Origin: Lacticaseibacillus paracasei subsp. paracasei
GTDB taxonomy: Bacteria > Bacillota > Bacilli > Lactobacillales > Lactobacillaceae
Assembly: GCF_000829035.1 (NCBI RefSeq)
Contig: NZ_AP012541.1
Span: 868,001 to 932,000 of the forward strand
Reading direction: 5' to 3'
DNA length: 64,000 nucleotides
Shown here: piece after piece, positions 1-9,125 of the stretch
Layout of the letters: each line of letters starts with the position of its first letter
Numbering within the stretch: position 1 is the stretch's first letter
Position numbers and translations under genes: made by a program
Notes under the pieces: generated by a model
The model's input: only the letters and a program-made list of their open reading frames with translations
Database searches by the model: none
Told to the model about the DNA's origin: nothing

Positions 1-552
1 GTTGCTGGCAAGTTATTGGGCCGGTTCCAACCTAAGCCGATTCTGACAGGGGCCATGATTTGGCTGCTTGGCGGCAGTCTTGTGCTGGCATTAGTGCCGC
101 AATCGACACCGTATTTTGTCTTTCTGCTAGTTGCCGGCGCCTTAGGATTCGGTTTTGGTTTGGTGATTACGATTACTACGGTAACAGCCCAGGCCGTTGT
201 GGTGCCTGATCAGGTTGGCGTGGCAACGAGTTTCAATACCTTGTCTCGAACGTTGGGGCAAACACTGATGGTCTCGGTTTATGGGATTGTTTTGAATCTG
301 CGTCTGACTCAAGGTATCGCGGCAGATAGCCGGCTGAATAGCAATATGCTCAACGAACTGATTAATCCACATACCGCCAAAAATTTACCCGCAGCAGTGT
401 TGCCAACGCTTCGGCAAATTTTGTATGAAGGTCTGCACAACATTTACTTTTTCTCGATTATCATCGTGGCGTTGGCGATTCTAGCCAATCATTTTGAAGC
501 AAAAAGGGTGCTGACAAAAGAAACAATTCAGGAGTCGAATGAAGAAAGCTGA
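1..552 (+). CDS. DHA2-type MFS drug transporter, C-terminal part (5' truncated by window edge)
   Basis: The reading frame is open from base 1 and ends with TGA at 550-552, giving the last 183 residues of a multi-pass membrane protein. Hydrophobic segments are visible at about residues 16-37, 41-60 and 145-160. The stretch with TAQAVVVPDQVGVATSFNT resembles the late-half loops of 14-TM EmrB/QacA-type proton-driven exporters. It is followed by a rho-independent terminator, so it closes an upstream unit. A second DHA2 transporter lies 0.8 kb downstream beyond a MerR gene; whether the two are related in function cannot be told. The start lies outside the window, and the substrate is unknown. Confidence 0.8.
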   Translation, partial: VAGKLLGRFQPKPILTGAMIWLLGGSLVLALVPQSTPYFVFLLVAGALGFGFGLVITITTVTAQAVVVPDQVGVATSFNTLSRTLGQTLMVSVYGIVLNLRLTQGIAADSRLNSNMLNELINPHTAKNLPAAVLPTLRQILYEGLHNIYFFSIIIVALAILANHFEAKRVLTKETIQESNEES

Positions 553-570
553 ATCAACTGAAATATCATA

Positions 571-609
571 CAAAAAACCGGATTCTATTTAAGAATCCGG
601 TTTTTTGTA
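571..609 (+). terminator. Rho-independent terminator after the first MFS gene
   Basis: AACCGGATTCT and AAGAATCCGGTT form a near-perfect stem with a 4-nt loop, flanked by A and T runs. It can stop transcription from the left, and probably also from the minus-strand MerR gene on the right. Confidence 0.85.
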
Positions 610-647
610 CGCTGATATCGCTCTCGTTTGCCGATAAATAGCTGAAG

Positions 648-1118
648 TTAAAACGGACTGACCACTCGATCGGTATGATCTTCGGTGGCGGTTTTTCTGA
701 CAGGTTGTTTGTACAATTTCGCTGTTTTATCGGTGACTTGCGCAATGACATCGTAGTCTGGGTCATTTTCTAACGGGCCAAAATTGAACACTGTCTGCGT
801 TGCTTCGCGCTTGATATCTTGCAATCTAGTGCTGATAAGGACATGTAGCATATCTGCTTTTTGATGTGATCGTTCGATTTCTTCACTGGCTTTGGCTAAA
901 GTATACCCTTCATCAAGCATTGTCTTGATCATGACGATTAAGGTGATGTTTGCCAAGGAGTATCGTTTATTGCCATTAGCGTCATGCCTGCGAGAATGAA
1001 TGAGCTGCTTCTTTTCCCAGTATCGAATTTGCGTTGGGGTGGCTCCGGTGACGCGGCTGGTTTCGCCTATGCCGAGTGAAATATCGAGTGAACGTAAACG
1101 TGCATTAAACGGTCCCAT
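648..1118 (-). CDS. MerR-family transcriptional regulator
   Basis: This 156-aa protein has an N-terminal MerR winged-helix domain at about residues 8-75, containing IGETSRVTGATPTQIRYWE and a second helix with KRYSLANITLIVM. The C-terminal half is short and has no obvious metal-binding cysteines, so I infer a ligand or drug sensor rather than a mercury-type metal sensor. The start is the ATG at 1116-1118, preceded by an AGAGAGGA Shine-Dalgarno; a longer upstream frame exists but has no ribosome site. It is divergent from the DHA2 exporter at 1362. The shared promoter region carries a perfect 11-bp inverted repeat, so it most likely controls that exporter and itself. The inducer is unknown. Confidence 0.88.
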   Translation of the reverse strand: MGPFNARLRSLDISLGIGETSRVTGATPTQIRYWEKKQLIHSRRHDANGNKRYSLANITLIVMIKTMLDEGYTLAKASEEIERSHQKADMLHVLISTRLQDIKREATQTVFNFGPLENDPDYDVIAQVTDKTAKLYKQPVRKTATEDHTDRVVSPF

Positions 1119-1138
1119 GACATAGCATCCTCTCTTGA

Positions 1139-1257
1139 AAATGCGCTCACTGGCGCCAAAAACCGATGCATAAGGACCATGATTGTGATGACCGATTTTC
1201 CGGCCATCACGGCCAAGCCCACTTATGATCTGGTTTCTCAACGCGCCTGTTCACGCT
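1139..1257. repeat. Intergenic hairpin repeat, copy 1
   Basis: A copy of the roughly 120-bp dispersed element described under Findings. It has AACC...GCATAAGGA on the left and TCCACTTATG-like then GGTTTCT on the right, an inner GTGATG/CATCAC stem, and the terminal TTCACGCT box. Its left end abuts the Shine-Dalgarno of the merR gene, which is transcribed leftward. Confidence 0.75.
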
Positions 1258-1263
1258 ATTACC

Positions 1264-1292
1264 TTGACATTTATTAAGTTTAAATGTAATAT
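1264..1292 (+). promoter_or_regulatory. Promoter of the DHA2/DUF4811 operon
   Basis: A perfect -35 TTGACA (1264-1269) and a -10 TAATAT (1287-1292) are separated by 17 bp. The -10 lies within the left arm of the inverted repeat at 1283-1314, as expected for repression or MerR-type control. Confidence 0.75.
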
Positions 1293-1305
1293 TTTCTATT
1301 GTCAA
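1277..1305 (-). promoter_or_regulatory. Divergent promoter of the merR gene
   Basis: On the minus strand, TTGACA (1305-1300) is followed after 17 bp by TAAACT (1282-1277). It interleaves with the plus-strand exporter promoter, so one bound regulator could affect both. Confidence 0.55.
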
Positions 1306-1314
1306 TATTACATT
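1283..1314. promoter_or_regulatory. Perfect 11-bp inverted repeat, probable MerR operator
   Basis: AATGTAATATT (1283-1293) and AATATTACATT (1304-1314) are exact reverse complements around a 10-bp centre. The site overlaps the -10 of the exporter promoter and the spacer of the merR promoter. Its assignment to the adjacent MerR protein is inference from position. Confidence 0.65.
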
Positions 1315-1361
1315 ATGTGATATAGAAAACATGAAATCTTATAAAGAAACTAGGCGAATTT

Positions 1362-2840
1362 ATGGACGTTAAAGATATCAACGGGAAACACGTCAATGTA
1401 CCAATGATGGTCACGACCTTGATCGTTGGGACGTTTATTACGATTTTGAATCAGACCATTCTATCTACCGCGTTTCCAACGCTGATGAAGGCCTTCAACA
1501 TTTCAACTGCGACAGTGCAGTGGTTGTCGACAGGCTTCATGCTGGTAAACGGGATTATGATTCCAGTATCCGCATATCTGAGTGCGAAGGTGCCATCAAA
1601 ATGGTTATACATGAGTGCAATGAGTACTTTTTTTGTTGGCACATTGGTTGCCTTCATTGCAAATAGTTTTGGCGTTTTGCTAATTGGTCGATTGATTCAG
1701 GCACTTGGCGTTGGGATCACGATGCCGTTGTTGCAGAACATCATGATGTCGATTTTTCCCCCGAACCGGCGCGGCGCTGCTATGGGGATGGCTGGAATTG
1801 CGATTGGGGTGGCGCCTGCCATCGGGCCAACGCTTTCCGGTTATGTCATCGACAATTTCGGCTGGCGTTTCTTATTCGGTATGATTCTGCCAATTGCAGG
1901 TCTCGTTATTTTGGCAACATTGTTTTTCTTCAAAAATGTCTTACCGTTGTCTGATCCTAAGTTAGATATTCCTTCCTTGATTGAATCATCAATTGGGTTT
2001 GGCTCCTTGCTGTATGGCTTTTCTGAAGTCGGTAATGATGGTTGGGGTGATCCGATTGTTTTAGGCACAATCGCACTCGGCATTGTGTTTATCTTCATCT
2101 TTGGTTACCGTCAATTGCACTTAAAAGAACCATTTGTTGAATTGCGAGTGTTTAAGAGCAAAATCTTTGCCTTATCCACAGTCTTAGGTACCATCGCCAA
2201 CATGGCGATGGTCGGGGTAGAAATGATTTTGCCAATGTATTTGCAAATCATTCACGGCAAGAGTGCGTTGGAGTCAGGTTTGACATTGTTGCCTGGGGCG
2301 ATTTTGATTGCTTTAATGAGCCCGGTCACTGGTCAAGTGTTTGATCGCATCGGGGCTAAGCGGCTTGCACAGTTAGGCTTGTTCTTGCTGACGATTGCAA
2401 CATTGCCATACTTTTTCCTGACAGAAAGCACGCCTTCCATTTTTATTACGGTGATTTATGCTGTGCGGATGTTTGGGATTTCAATGGTCATGATGCCTTT
2501 GACGACGAATGGGATGAACGCCTTGTCACCTGATATGATTCGACATGGGACAGCGGTTAACAACACTGTCCGTCAGGTGGCAACTTCCATGACAACTGCT
2601 GTCATGATTTCAGTTCTGTCAAACGTCACCAATCTAGCCAAACCGGCGGCCAGTTTGTTGAAAACCAATCCGCTGCAGTATAAGCAAGACTTTTTTGGGG
2701 CAACACTTAGTGGCTACCACGCAGCCTTTCTGTTGGCAGCAGGGTTCAGTTTAATTGGCTGGATCTTGGCTTTCTTCTTGAATACCCACGCGATGTCGCA
2801 AGAAGTGACGATCAAAAATGAAAAGAAGGTGAAGGCATGA
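1362..2840 (+). CDS. DHA2 family MFS multidrug exporter (EmrB/QacA type)
   Basis: This 492-aa protein has about 14 hydrophobic segments, the size and topology of DHA2 drug:H+ antiporters. Family signs include an early TM1 with TTLIVGTFITILNQTILST, a GRLIQALGVG loop after TM4, and antiporter motif C in TM5 (GIAIGVAPAIGPTLSGYV, roughly residues 148-165). It is the first gene of a two-gene operon and overlaps the DUF4811 gene by 4 bp (ATGA). Promoter and operator sequences lie immediately upstream, with a divergent MerR regulator, so expression is probably inducible. The substrate cannot be read from sequence; toxic cations or antimicrobials are typical for the family. Confidence 0.9.
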   Translation: MDVKDINGKHVNVPMMVTTLIVGTFITILNQTILSTAFPTLMKAFNISTATVQWLSTGFMLVNGIMIPVSAYLSAKVPSKWLYMSAMSTFFVGTLVAFIANSFGVLLIGRLIQALGVGITMPLLQNIMMSIFPPNRRGAAMGMAGIAIGVAPAIGPTLSGYVIDNFGWRFLFGMILPIAGLVILATLFFFKNVLPLSDPKLDIPSLIESSIGFGSLLYGFSEVGNDGWGDPIVLGTIALGIVFIFIFGYRQLHLKEPFVELRVFKSKIFALSTVLGTIANMAMVGVEMILPMYLQIIHGKSALESGLTLLPGAILIALMSPVTGQVFDRIGAKRLAQLGLFLLTIATLPYFFLTESTPSIFITVIYAVRMFGISMVMMPLTTNGMNALSPDMIRHGTAVNNTVRQVATSMTTAVMISVLSNVTNLAKPAASLLKTNPLQYKQDFFGATLSGYHAAFLLAAGFSLIGWILAFFLNTHAMSQEVTIKNEKKVKA

Positions 2841-3562
2841 TTCTATGGTTTTTGGGCCTGACAGTGATCGGCCTTTATCTCAGCTTTATTATGATGAAAC
2901 GCTCCAGTTTGCGTAGCACGTTAATTGCGGTCTTCGGGATTGGTGTGGTGGGTAGTCTATTGCTGATTACGTTGAATGATAATGCGCATTTTGGCATGGT
3001 CAAACGAACAACAACTGATGAGCAGACCATCTACACCGCCTCACCGAATGCACAACTGCCAATGTTGCTAAAACAAAACATTGGCACGGATGGCAAGCAT
3101 GTTGTCTACATTTATAAGACCGATCCGAAGAAAAAAGCGGTTCATACCAAGGCTGATATTGTTGTAACTAATCGGGTGACAACGACAGCGAATGCCACAG
3201 CTTCGTTGACGAGCAAAACAACTCGGTGGCAATATCAAAACGGTTTTTATGGTGCGTTGTTCAATCATGAAGGGGCTGGTCAATTGGTTGCTCAGCACAA
3301 TCAATTGGTCATCCCAACAAGCTGGTCAGTGCTGACAACGGCTCAGGCCAAGCAGCTTGGTAAAAAGTTGGCCGCCTTGCAGCAACCAACTGCAGAACAA
3401 AAAGCGTCACTGGCAGCCGCAGTCAAGGCTAAAGCTGCTGCGCTGGCCAAGGCTGATCCAAAACTAGCAGCAGATCCGACAGCTTTAGCGAAGCAGGCTA
3501 AGGCTGCGGTTGAACAAGCAATGATTCAGCAAGCTGTTCGTGAAGTGCAAGCACAAAAATAG
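2837..3562 (+). CDS. DUF4811 membrane-anchored protein coupled to the exporter
   Basis: This 241-aa protein has two N-terminal hydrophobic segments (about residues 1-17 and 26-46), followed by a polar domain probably outside the membrane. The C-terminal tail (about 185-241) is rich in Ala, Lys and Gln and looks helical. It resembles proteins labelled DUF4811 in lactobacilli, which I recall sitting next to DHA2 transporters. Its ATG overlaps the transporter stop codon, indicating translational coupling and roughly equal expression. An accessory role for the exporter is inferred from this; no biochemical function is known to me. Confidence 0.75.
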   Translation: MILWFLGLTVIGLYLSFIMMKRSSLRSTLIAVFGIGVVGSLLLITLNDNAHFGMVKRTTTDEQTIYTASPNAQLPMLLKQNIGTDGKHVVYIYKTDPKKKAVHTKADIVVTNRVTTTANATASLTSKTTRWQYQNGFYGALFNHEGAGQLVAQHNQLVIPTSWSVLTTAQAKQLGKKLAALQQPTAEQKASLAAAVKAKAAALAKADPKLAADPTALAKQAKAAVEQAMIQQAVREVQAQK

Positions 3563-3648
3563 TCTGATGCCGCCCATAACGTGGTACTAGGGCAAACATT
3601 TTTCGTAACATTATCTTGACGAATGGCTTTTGTCAGCCTTCTAAATTA

Positions 3649-3689
3649 AAAAAAGCAGTCCGCTATTTTTTAACGGTCTGCTTTTTTGA
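3649..3689. terminator. Bidirectional terminator between DUF4811 and PAP2 genes
   Basis: A GCAGTCCG / CGGTCTGC stem with one mismatch is flanked by A7 on the left and T7 on the right. It lies between converging genes and overlaps the end of the PAP2 gene. Confidence 0.75.
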
Positions 3690-4346
3690 TTGTTTGGCAA
3701 CTCGGTTTGTCAGATAAGGACTAAAATACCACCAACTCACCATCAGCAAGGCAAAGCCAAGTGAAAATCCAGCAAAGACGTCTGTGGGATAGTGAACGCG
3801 CACGAAGATCCGAGAATAACCGGTTAAAAGAATCATGCCACTGGCAAGGCAGGTGATGAGCCATTTGGCGGATTGACGTTTGAGCAGTGCCCAAGCCAAA
3901 AGGATCATGGTACCGTAAAAGATCATCGTGCCACTAGAATGCCCGCTAGGAAAACTAAAACCGCCAGCATGTACCAATGCCCGAATCTGAGGATCTGCAA
4001 TAAAAGGTCGTGGTCGCCGAACCCAATATTTGATTCCGACGTTAACGAGGCTCATCAAGGCCCCCATGCTGGCTGCAAAAAGTGCAGCGTAACGATAACG
4101 CTTGAGCAGTAACACCACGGCGAAAGCCATGGTTAAAAAGACTAAGGATGCTGGATTGCCGAGACTGGTGATTAAGATGAGTAAGGGTTTAAAAGTGACA
4201 GGATGGAACTGGGTGACAGCAGCAATTACCTGTTGATCAATGGTATGAATCCATCCAGCGTTATTTAGAATACCCGTCAATAACGTGATGAAAATAAATA
4301 AAGCAATTGCTGCAAGATACAATGGTTCGGGTCGGCGTTTTAGCAC
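3663..4346 (-). CDS. PAP2-superfamily membrane phosphatase
   Basis: This 227-aa protein has six predicted membrane segments. All three motifs of the type 2 phosphatidic-acid phosphatase family are present: K106 with RPRP at 111-114, PSGH at 133-136, and S178-R179 with H185 and D189. These form the outward-facing active site, which dephosphorylates lipid phosphates such as phosphatidate, PGP or undecaprenyl pyrophosphate. The true substrate is not decided by sequence. The start is a GTG at 4344-4346 with AGGAGG eight bases upstream. That Shine-Dalgarno directly follows the end of repeat copy 2. Monocistronic on the minus strand. Confidence 0.88.
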   Translation of the reverse strand: MLKRRPEPLYLAAIALFIFITLLTGILNNAGWIHTIDQQVIAAVTQFHPVTFKPLLILITSLGNPASLVFLTMAFAVVLLLKRYRYAALFAASMGALMSLVNVGIKYWVRRPRPFIADPQIRALVHAGGFSFPSGHSSGTMIFYGTMILLAWALLKRQSAKWLITCLASGMILLTGYSRIFVRVHYPTDVFAGFSLGFALLMVSWWYFSPYLTNRVAKQSKKQTVKK

Positions 4347-4360
4347 TTGTTGCCTCCTCT

Positions 4361-4482
4361 ACAAAACGTTCGCAGTCGCAGAAACCTCCACATAAGGACC
4401 TCAGACAGAAATGACCAAAGTCCAGCCATTTCTGTCTGAGTCCACTTATGTTCCGGTTTCTAAACGTGCCCGCTCACGCTCT
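4361..4482. repeat. Intergenic hairpin repeat, copy 2
   Basis: Outer arms AGAAACC...CCACATAAG and CTTATGTTCCGGTTTCT, inner arms CTCAGACAGAAATG and CATTTCTGTCTGAG, loop containing CCAAAGTCCAG, and a right-end box CTCACGCTCTG. The left end abuts the Shine-Dalgarno of the leftward PAP2 gene. Confidence 0.85.
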
Positions 4483-4519
4483 GAAATCGACTAATGTTAT
4501 AAGAATAGCACAAACACCA

Positions 4520-4548
4520 TTGAACCTTGGCAATGTTTTTGCTATGAT
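4520..4548 (+). promoter_or_regulatory. leuS promoter
   Basis: TTGAAC (4520-4525), a 17-bp spacer and TATGAT (4543-4548) lie just upstream of the T-box leader. Confidence 0.7.
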
Positions 4549-4555
4549 TGACGCA

Positions 4556-4775
4556 ATCATCAAACGAACAAAGGAGTAGTAAGTTAGCGCGGGTGACAGA
4601 GAGCAGGCGGTGGTGCGAGTCTGACGAAGCAAAGACCGAACTGACCTTTGAAGTTGCTGGGGTGAAATTAGTAGCCACAGCCGGCCGGACCGTTATCTCC
4701 TTTGAGCGCTGTGAAAGCAGAACTTAGGTGGTACCGCGGCTGAGCCGTCCTAATGTAGATAGGGCGGCTTTTTGT
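4556..4775 (+). promoter_or_regulatory. T-box leader (leucine) controlling leuS
   Basis: A canonical T-box antitermination leader. An AGTAAG element lies near its start, a GACAGAGAG segment fits the stem I K-turn, and a GGTGCGAGTC terminal loop follows. A specifier region reads GAA-CTG-ACC, with the Leu codon CTG at 4641-4643. The T-box sequence AGGTGGTACCGCGG is at 4726-4739, and an intrinsic terminator follows (AGCCGTCCT / AGGGCGGCT then T5, 4743-4774). Uncharged tRNA-Leu should pair with the specifier and the TGGT bulge to block termination. The specifier matches the CAG anticodon of the tRNA-Leu at 11749 in this window, and the T-box U pairs with its discriminator A. Confidence 0.92.
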
Positions 4776-4800
4776 TTGAAATTAAGTGGGAGGTAACAAA

Positions 4801-7212
4801 ATGGCATACGATCATCATGAGATCGATAAGAAGTGGCAGCGTTATTGGGCCGAGCATAACGAATTTAATACCACAACCGATCCTAAGAAGCCGAATTATT
4901 ATGCGTTGGACATGTTTCCTTATCCGTCAGGCCAAGGCCTGCATGTTGGGCATCCGGAAGGGTATACGGCAACTGATATTGTTGCACGCATGAAACGGAT
5001 GCAAGGGTTCAATGTTCTTCATCCTATGGGCTGGGATGCATTCGGCTTGCCAGCTGAGCAATATGCCTTGAACACGGGTCACAATCCGAAGACCTTTACC
5101 AAACAAAATATTGAGACCTTTAAGCGTCAAATCAACAGCCTTGGCTTTTCATATGACTGGAATCGTGAAATCAACACAACGGATCCGAATTACTACAAGT
5201 GGACCCAGTGGATTTTTGAACAACTTTATAAACATGGTCTGGCATATGAAGCTGAGGTACCGGTTAACTGGAGTCCGAATCTAGGGACGGTTGTTGCAAA
5301 CGAAGAAGTGATTGATGGCAAAACGGAGCGTGGCGGGTTCCCAGTTGTTCGGAAGCCGATGCGTCAGTGGATGCTGAAAATCACAGCCTATGCTGAAAAG
5401 CTGTTGACGGATCTGGACGATCTTGACTGGCCGGAATCAATTAAGCAGATGCAACGCAACTGGATTGGCAAATCAACTGGGGCACAGATCACCTTCCGGG
5501 TAACTGACAGTCATGAGCCGTTTGATGTCTTTACCACTCGTCCAGATACGCTGTTTGGTGCAACGTATGTCGTGATGGCACCAGAACATGAATTAGTTCA
5601 GAAAATTACCACCCCAGCACAACAGGCCGTCGTTGATGCGTACATTGACGAAGCCGCCCATAAGTCAGATCTTGATCGTACCGCTTTAGATAAGGAAAAG
5701 ACTGGTGTTTGGACCGGGGCCTACGCGACTAATCCGGTTAACGGCGAAAAACTGCCGATTTGGATTTCAGACTACGTTTTAGCCTCTTATGGGACTGGCG
5801 CAATCATGTCCGTGCCTGCGCATGATGATCGTGATTACGCTTTTGCCAAAAAGTTTGGTATTGAAATCAAGCCTGTTATTGAAGGCGGCAATGTCGATGA
5901 AGCAGCTTATACTGGCGATGGCGTGCACATCAACTCCGGGTTCCTTGATGGTTTGAATGAACATGACGCGATTGATCGAATGATCAAATGGCTTGAAGAT
6001 AAAGGTATCGGCAGTGCCAAAATCAATTACAAACTGCGTGATTGGGTCTTTTCACGCCAGCGTTATTGGGGTGAACCGATTCCTGTCATTCACTGGGAAG
6101 ATGGCGAAACCACGTTGGTGCCAGAAGACGAACTGCCCCTCACATTACCTGAAGAGGCTGATATCAAGCCAAGCGGTACTGGCGAGAGTCCACTGGCAAA
6201 TCTGACTGACTGGGTTAATGTGGTCGACAAGAACGGGCGGAAAGGTAAGCGTGAGACCAATACAATGCCGCAATGGGCAGGGTCTTCATGGTACTTCCTG
6301 CGGTTTGTTGATCCTCACAACAAGGAAGCTCTTGCGGATTACGACAAACTTAAGGCATGGATGCCAGTTGATCTGTACATTGGAGGGGCTGAACATGCTG
6401 TGCTGCACCTGCTGTATGCCCGTTTCTGGAATCTGTTCCTTTATGACATCGGGGCGATCCCGAACAAAGAACCGTTCCAACGGCTATTTAACCAAGGGAT
6501 GATTCTGGGCGATAATCATGAAAAGATGAGTAAGTCCAAGGGCAATGTGGTTAATCCAGACGATGTGGTTGATGAGTATGGTGCCGATACCTTGCGGCTG
6601 TACGAAATGTTTATGGGGCCGCTGGATGCTGGTATTGCTTGGTCAACAAAAGGGTTAGCTGGTGCCCGCAAGTTCTTGGATCGCGTCTGGAGTGCTTTCA
6701 TTGATGATGAAGGCAAACTGCGTGATCGGATTACGACGATCAATGACGGTCGACTTGATAAGGTTTACAATGAGACGGTCAAGAAGGTTACCGAGGACTA
6801 CGATGCTTTGCATTTCAACACGGCAATTTCACAGATGATGGTCTTCATCAACTCAGCGCGTAAAGATGATGACCTGCCACTAGAATATGTTGAAGGATTC
6901 GTGAAAATGCTTGCGCCGATTGCCCCGCATCTAATGGAAGAAATTTGGTCACGGCTAGGTCACGATCATAGTCTGACTTATGCGCCATGGCCAAGTTATG
7001 ATGAAAGCAAAATCAAAACCGACACTTACGATATGATGATCCAAGTCAATGGCAAGCTGCGCGGTTCGATTACGGCGGATGTCAACGAATCAGATGATGA
7101 GATCAAACAAGCGGCTTTGGCAAATGATAATGTTCAGAAATTTACGGCGGGCAAAGACATTAAGAAAATTATTGTCGTACCGCGAAAAATCGTGAATATT
7201 GTCGCAAAATAA
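4801..7212 (+). CDS. leuS: Leucyl-tRNA synthetase
   Basis: This 803-aa class I aminoacyl-tRNA synthetase charges tRNA-Leu in the cytoplasm. The HIGH motif appears as HVGH at residues 48-51, and KMSKS at 575-579. The intervening CP1 editing domain carries [12 protein letters not shown] and a [15 protein letters not shown] stretch typical of LeuRS post-transfer editing. The C-terminal anticodon-binding and tail region ends at VNIVAK. The start is the ATG at 4801, with GGGAGG just upstream; an in-frame GTG at 4786 overlaps that ribosome site and is rejected. The gene stands alone between its T-box leader and a terminator, so amino-acid-dependent antitermination is the main control. Confidence 0.98.
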   Translation: MAYDHHEIDKKWQRYWAEHNEFNTTTDPKKPNYYALDMFPYPSGQGLHVGHPEGYTATDIVARMKRMQGFNVLHPMGWDAFGLPAEQYALNTGHNPKTFTKQNIETFKRQINSLGFSYDWNREINTTDPNYYKWTQWIFEQLYKHGLAYEAEVPVNWSPNLGTVVANEEVIDGKTERGGFPVVRKPMRQWMLKITAYAEKLLTDLDDLDWPESIKQMQRNWIGKSTGAQITFRVTDSHEPFDVFTTRPDTLFGATYVVMAPEHELVQKITTPAQQAVVDAYIDEAAHKSDLDRTALDKEKTGVWTGAYATNPVNGEKLPIWISDYVLASYGTGAIMSVPAHDDRDYAFAKKFGIEIKPVIEGGNVDEAAYTGDGVHINSGFLDGLNEHDAIDRMIKWLEDKGIGSAKINYKLRDWVFSRQRYWGEPIPVIHWEDGETTLVPEDELPLTLPEEADIKPSGTGESPLANLTDWVNVVDKNGRKGKRETNTMPQWAGSSWYFLRFVDPHNKEALADYDKLKAWMPVDLYIGGAEHAVLHLLYARFWNLFLYDIGAIPNKEPFQRLFNQGMILGDNHEKMSKSKGNVVNPDDVVDEYGADTLRLYEMFMGPLDAGIAWSTKGLAGARKFLDRVWSAFIDDEGKLRDRITTINDGRLDKVYNETVKKVTEDYDALHFNTAISQMMVFINSARKDDDLPLEYVEGFVKMLAPIAPHLMEEIWSRLGHDHSLTYAPWPSYDESKIKTDTYDMMIQVNGKLRGSITADVNESDDEIKQAALANDNVQKFTAGKDIKKIIVVPRKIVNIVAK

Positions 7213-7242
7213 CCGCACTGGCTTCACCAATTAACTGAAAGA

Positions 7243-7294
7243 AAAAATGGTCAACGAATGGTTCCTGAAGGAAGCGGGCGTTGACCATTTTTTT
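7243..7294 (+). terminator. Terminator of leuS
   Basis: AAAAAATGGTCAACG pairs with CGTTGACCATTTTTT; the loop includes a smaller TTCCTGAAGGAA hairpin. A T7 tract follows the stem. Confidence 0.85.
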
Positions 7295-7477
7295 AGCGAT
7301 TCAGCTGTATGAAAAGTTTTGTATTTTTGGCGTTTCGATTGTGAGATTACTTGCTACGTGGCGGCTGGTAATTGTCAAAGTTTTCTTTTGATTCCCGAAA
7401 GAAGCCCGGGAAAGATTGCAAGTCGCGCTGGGATTGCCTAAAATATAAAGGATTATGCAACACGACAGGAGTTTATC

Positions 7478-9121
7478 ATGGAGAATTCGCTGGGCAGCGG
7501 TAATCAACCGCAACGTTCAGATAAGGAAAAAATGATCCGCGGCTCGGCGTGGATGACTGCCGGCAGTGTTTTTTCGCGGATTTTAGGGGCCATTTATGTC
7601 ATTCCATGGCGTATTTGGCTTGGAGCAGCGTTTCTAACTGCCAACGCTTTGTTTACAAAAGGTTATCAAATTTACAGCCTTTTTCTGATTATTTCGACTG
7701 CTGGTGTTCCTGGTGCTGTTTCCAAACAGGTTGCCCGGTACAATGCTATGGGCGAATATAAAACCGGGATGCGTCTTTTTTACCACGGCACTTTTGCCAT
7801 GGTGCTGATGGGGATTGTCTCGTGTGGTGCCATGTGGCTGCTCTCGCCGCTTTTAGCAGCGGGTGACGCGCGCATGATACCGGTTTTTCGGTCACTGGCA
7901 TGGCCGTTGCTGCTAATTCCGTCGCTTAGTTTGATTCGCGGGTTTTTCCAAGGTTATAACGAGATGGCGCCGAGTGCCATCAGTCAGTTTATTGAACAAG
8001 TGGCGCGAATTCTTTATATGTTAGTGATGACTTACGCGATTATGGTGGCGGGTAACCACAGCTATCTGAGTGCGGTGATTCACTCCACCTTCGCCGCGTT
8101 CATCGGGGCCGTTTTCGGACTTGGACTGTTAGTTGTTTATTTCCTCCGGCAAAAACCACGGTTGGATGCGTTGGTTGCCCAAAGTGCTAATTCCCTGCAG
8201 ATCAGTGTCAATGAGATTCTTCTAGATGTGGCACGGCAGGCGATTCCATTTATCATCATGGATTCAACGATTAATATTTACTACATCGTTGACCAGTACA
8301 CATTTAATCCAATGATGAAGGCTTTTTATCTCGTTAGCGAAGATCAGCTTGACCGTTTTTATGCGCTGTTTGCCGGAAACGCTAATAAACTGATTATGAT
8401 CGTTGTTAGTCTGGCAGTTGCTATGGCCATTACCGTAGTACCATTATTGGCAGGTGCGAAAACGCGCGGTGATGTTGAGGGATTGGCCCGGCAAATCACG
8501 AATACACTGCAGTTGTTTTTTATCGTCATGATACCTTCGGCGTTGGGGATGGTGGCAGTCGCGCGCCCACTGTATGTTTTGTTCTATCGGGATATGGACT
8601 GGTTGGGCATTCGCTTGTTGCAGATTTCATCACTTTTAGCGATTATGCTGGGCTTGTTTACGGTTTTGGCAGCAATTCTTCAGGGATTGTTCAATAACCG
8701 TCTTGCTATTCAAGAGATGCTGATTGGCTTGGCAGTTAAAGTGATTGTACAGTGGCCAATGATTTTCTTCTTCAATGTTTACGGTCCGGTTTTGTCCACA
8801 ATGTTAGGCATGACGGTCTCGAGTCTCCTAATGCTCTATTCAACGAATCGGATGTACAATATTCATGTACGCCAAACCATTCGCCGCGGCGTCGGTATTC
8901 TGGCCTTTTCCCTGATCATGTGCGCCGTTTGTTACCTGATTGTGAATGCATCAACCTTGGTGATCAATCCGCGGAGTCAGTTCGGGGCAGCGTTCGTCTT
9001 GCTGATTGCAGTTGGGGTGGGCGTTTTGATTTACGTTTATTTGATTTTGAAAACGCGTTTGGCTGATTTAATCATTGGTGAGCGAATTAGTCGACTTCGC
9101 GATATTTTACACATTCGGTGA
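7478..9121 (+). CDS. MurJ/SpoVB-like (YtgP-type) lipid-linked polysaccharide flippase
   Basis: This 547-aa protein has about 14 membrane segments and belongs to the MOP exporter superfamily. The N-terminal SAWMTAGSVFSRILGAIYVIPW stretch is typical of the B. subtilis YtgP/SpoVB group that includes the lipid II flippase MurJ. In that role it moves the undecaprenyl-linked peptidoglycan precursor to the outer membrane face. The start ATG at 7478 has AGGAG seven bases upstream. rsuA follows after four bases, in the order I would expect for lactobacilli. Whether this is the essential MurJ or a capsule/teichoic-acid flippase cannot be settled without a phylogeny. Confidence 0.85.
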   Translation: MENSLGSGNQPQRSDKEKMIRGSAWMTAGSVFSRILGAIYVIPWRIWLGAAFLTANALFTKGYQIYSLFLIISTAGVPGAVSKQVARYNAMGEYKTGMRLFYHGTFAMVLMGIVSCGAMWLLSPLLAAGDARMIPVFRSLAWPLLLIPSLSLIRGFFQGYNEMAPSAISQFIEQVARILYMLVMTYAIMVAGNHSYLSAVIHSTFAAFIGAVFGLGLLVVYFLRQKPRLDALVAQSANSLQISVNEILLDVARQAIPFIIMDSTINIYYIVDQYTFNPMMKAFYLVSEDQLDRFYALFAGNANKLIMIVVSLAVAMAITVVPLLAGAKTRGDVEGLARQITNTLQLFFIVMIPSALGMVAVARPLYVLFYRDMDWLGIRLLQISSLLAIMLGLFTVLAAILQGLFNNRLAIQEMLIGLAVKVIVQWPMIFFFNVYGPVLSTMLGMTVSSLLMLYSTNRMYNIHVRQTIRRGVGILAFSLIMCAVCYLIVNASTLVINPRSQFGAAFVLLIAVGVGVLIYVYLILKTRLADLIIGERISRLRDILHIR

Positions 9122-9125
9122 GCTT

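Noticed and set aside
1283..1314. GlnR/TnrA-type operator at the exporter promoter
   Set aside because: It contains TGTAAT...ATTACA but the centre spacing is too long for the TGTNA-N7-TNACA pattern, and the gene context is drug export.
4786..4800. GTG start for leuS giving five extra residues
   Set aside because: The GTG lies inside the GGGAGG ribosome site used by the ATG at 4801.
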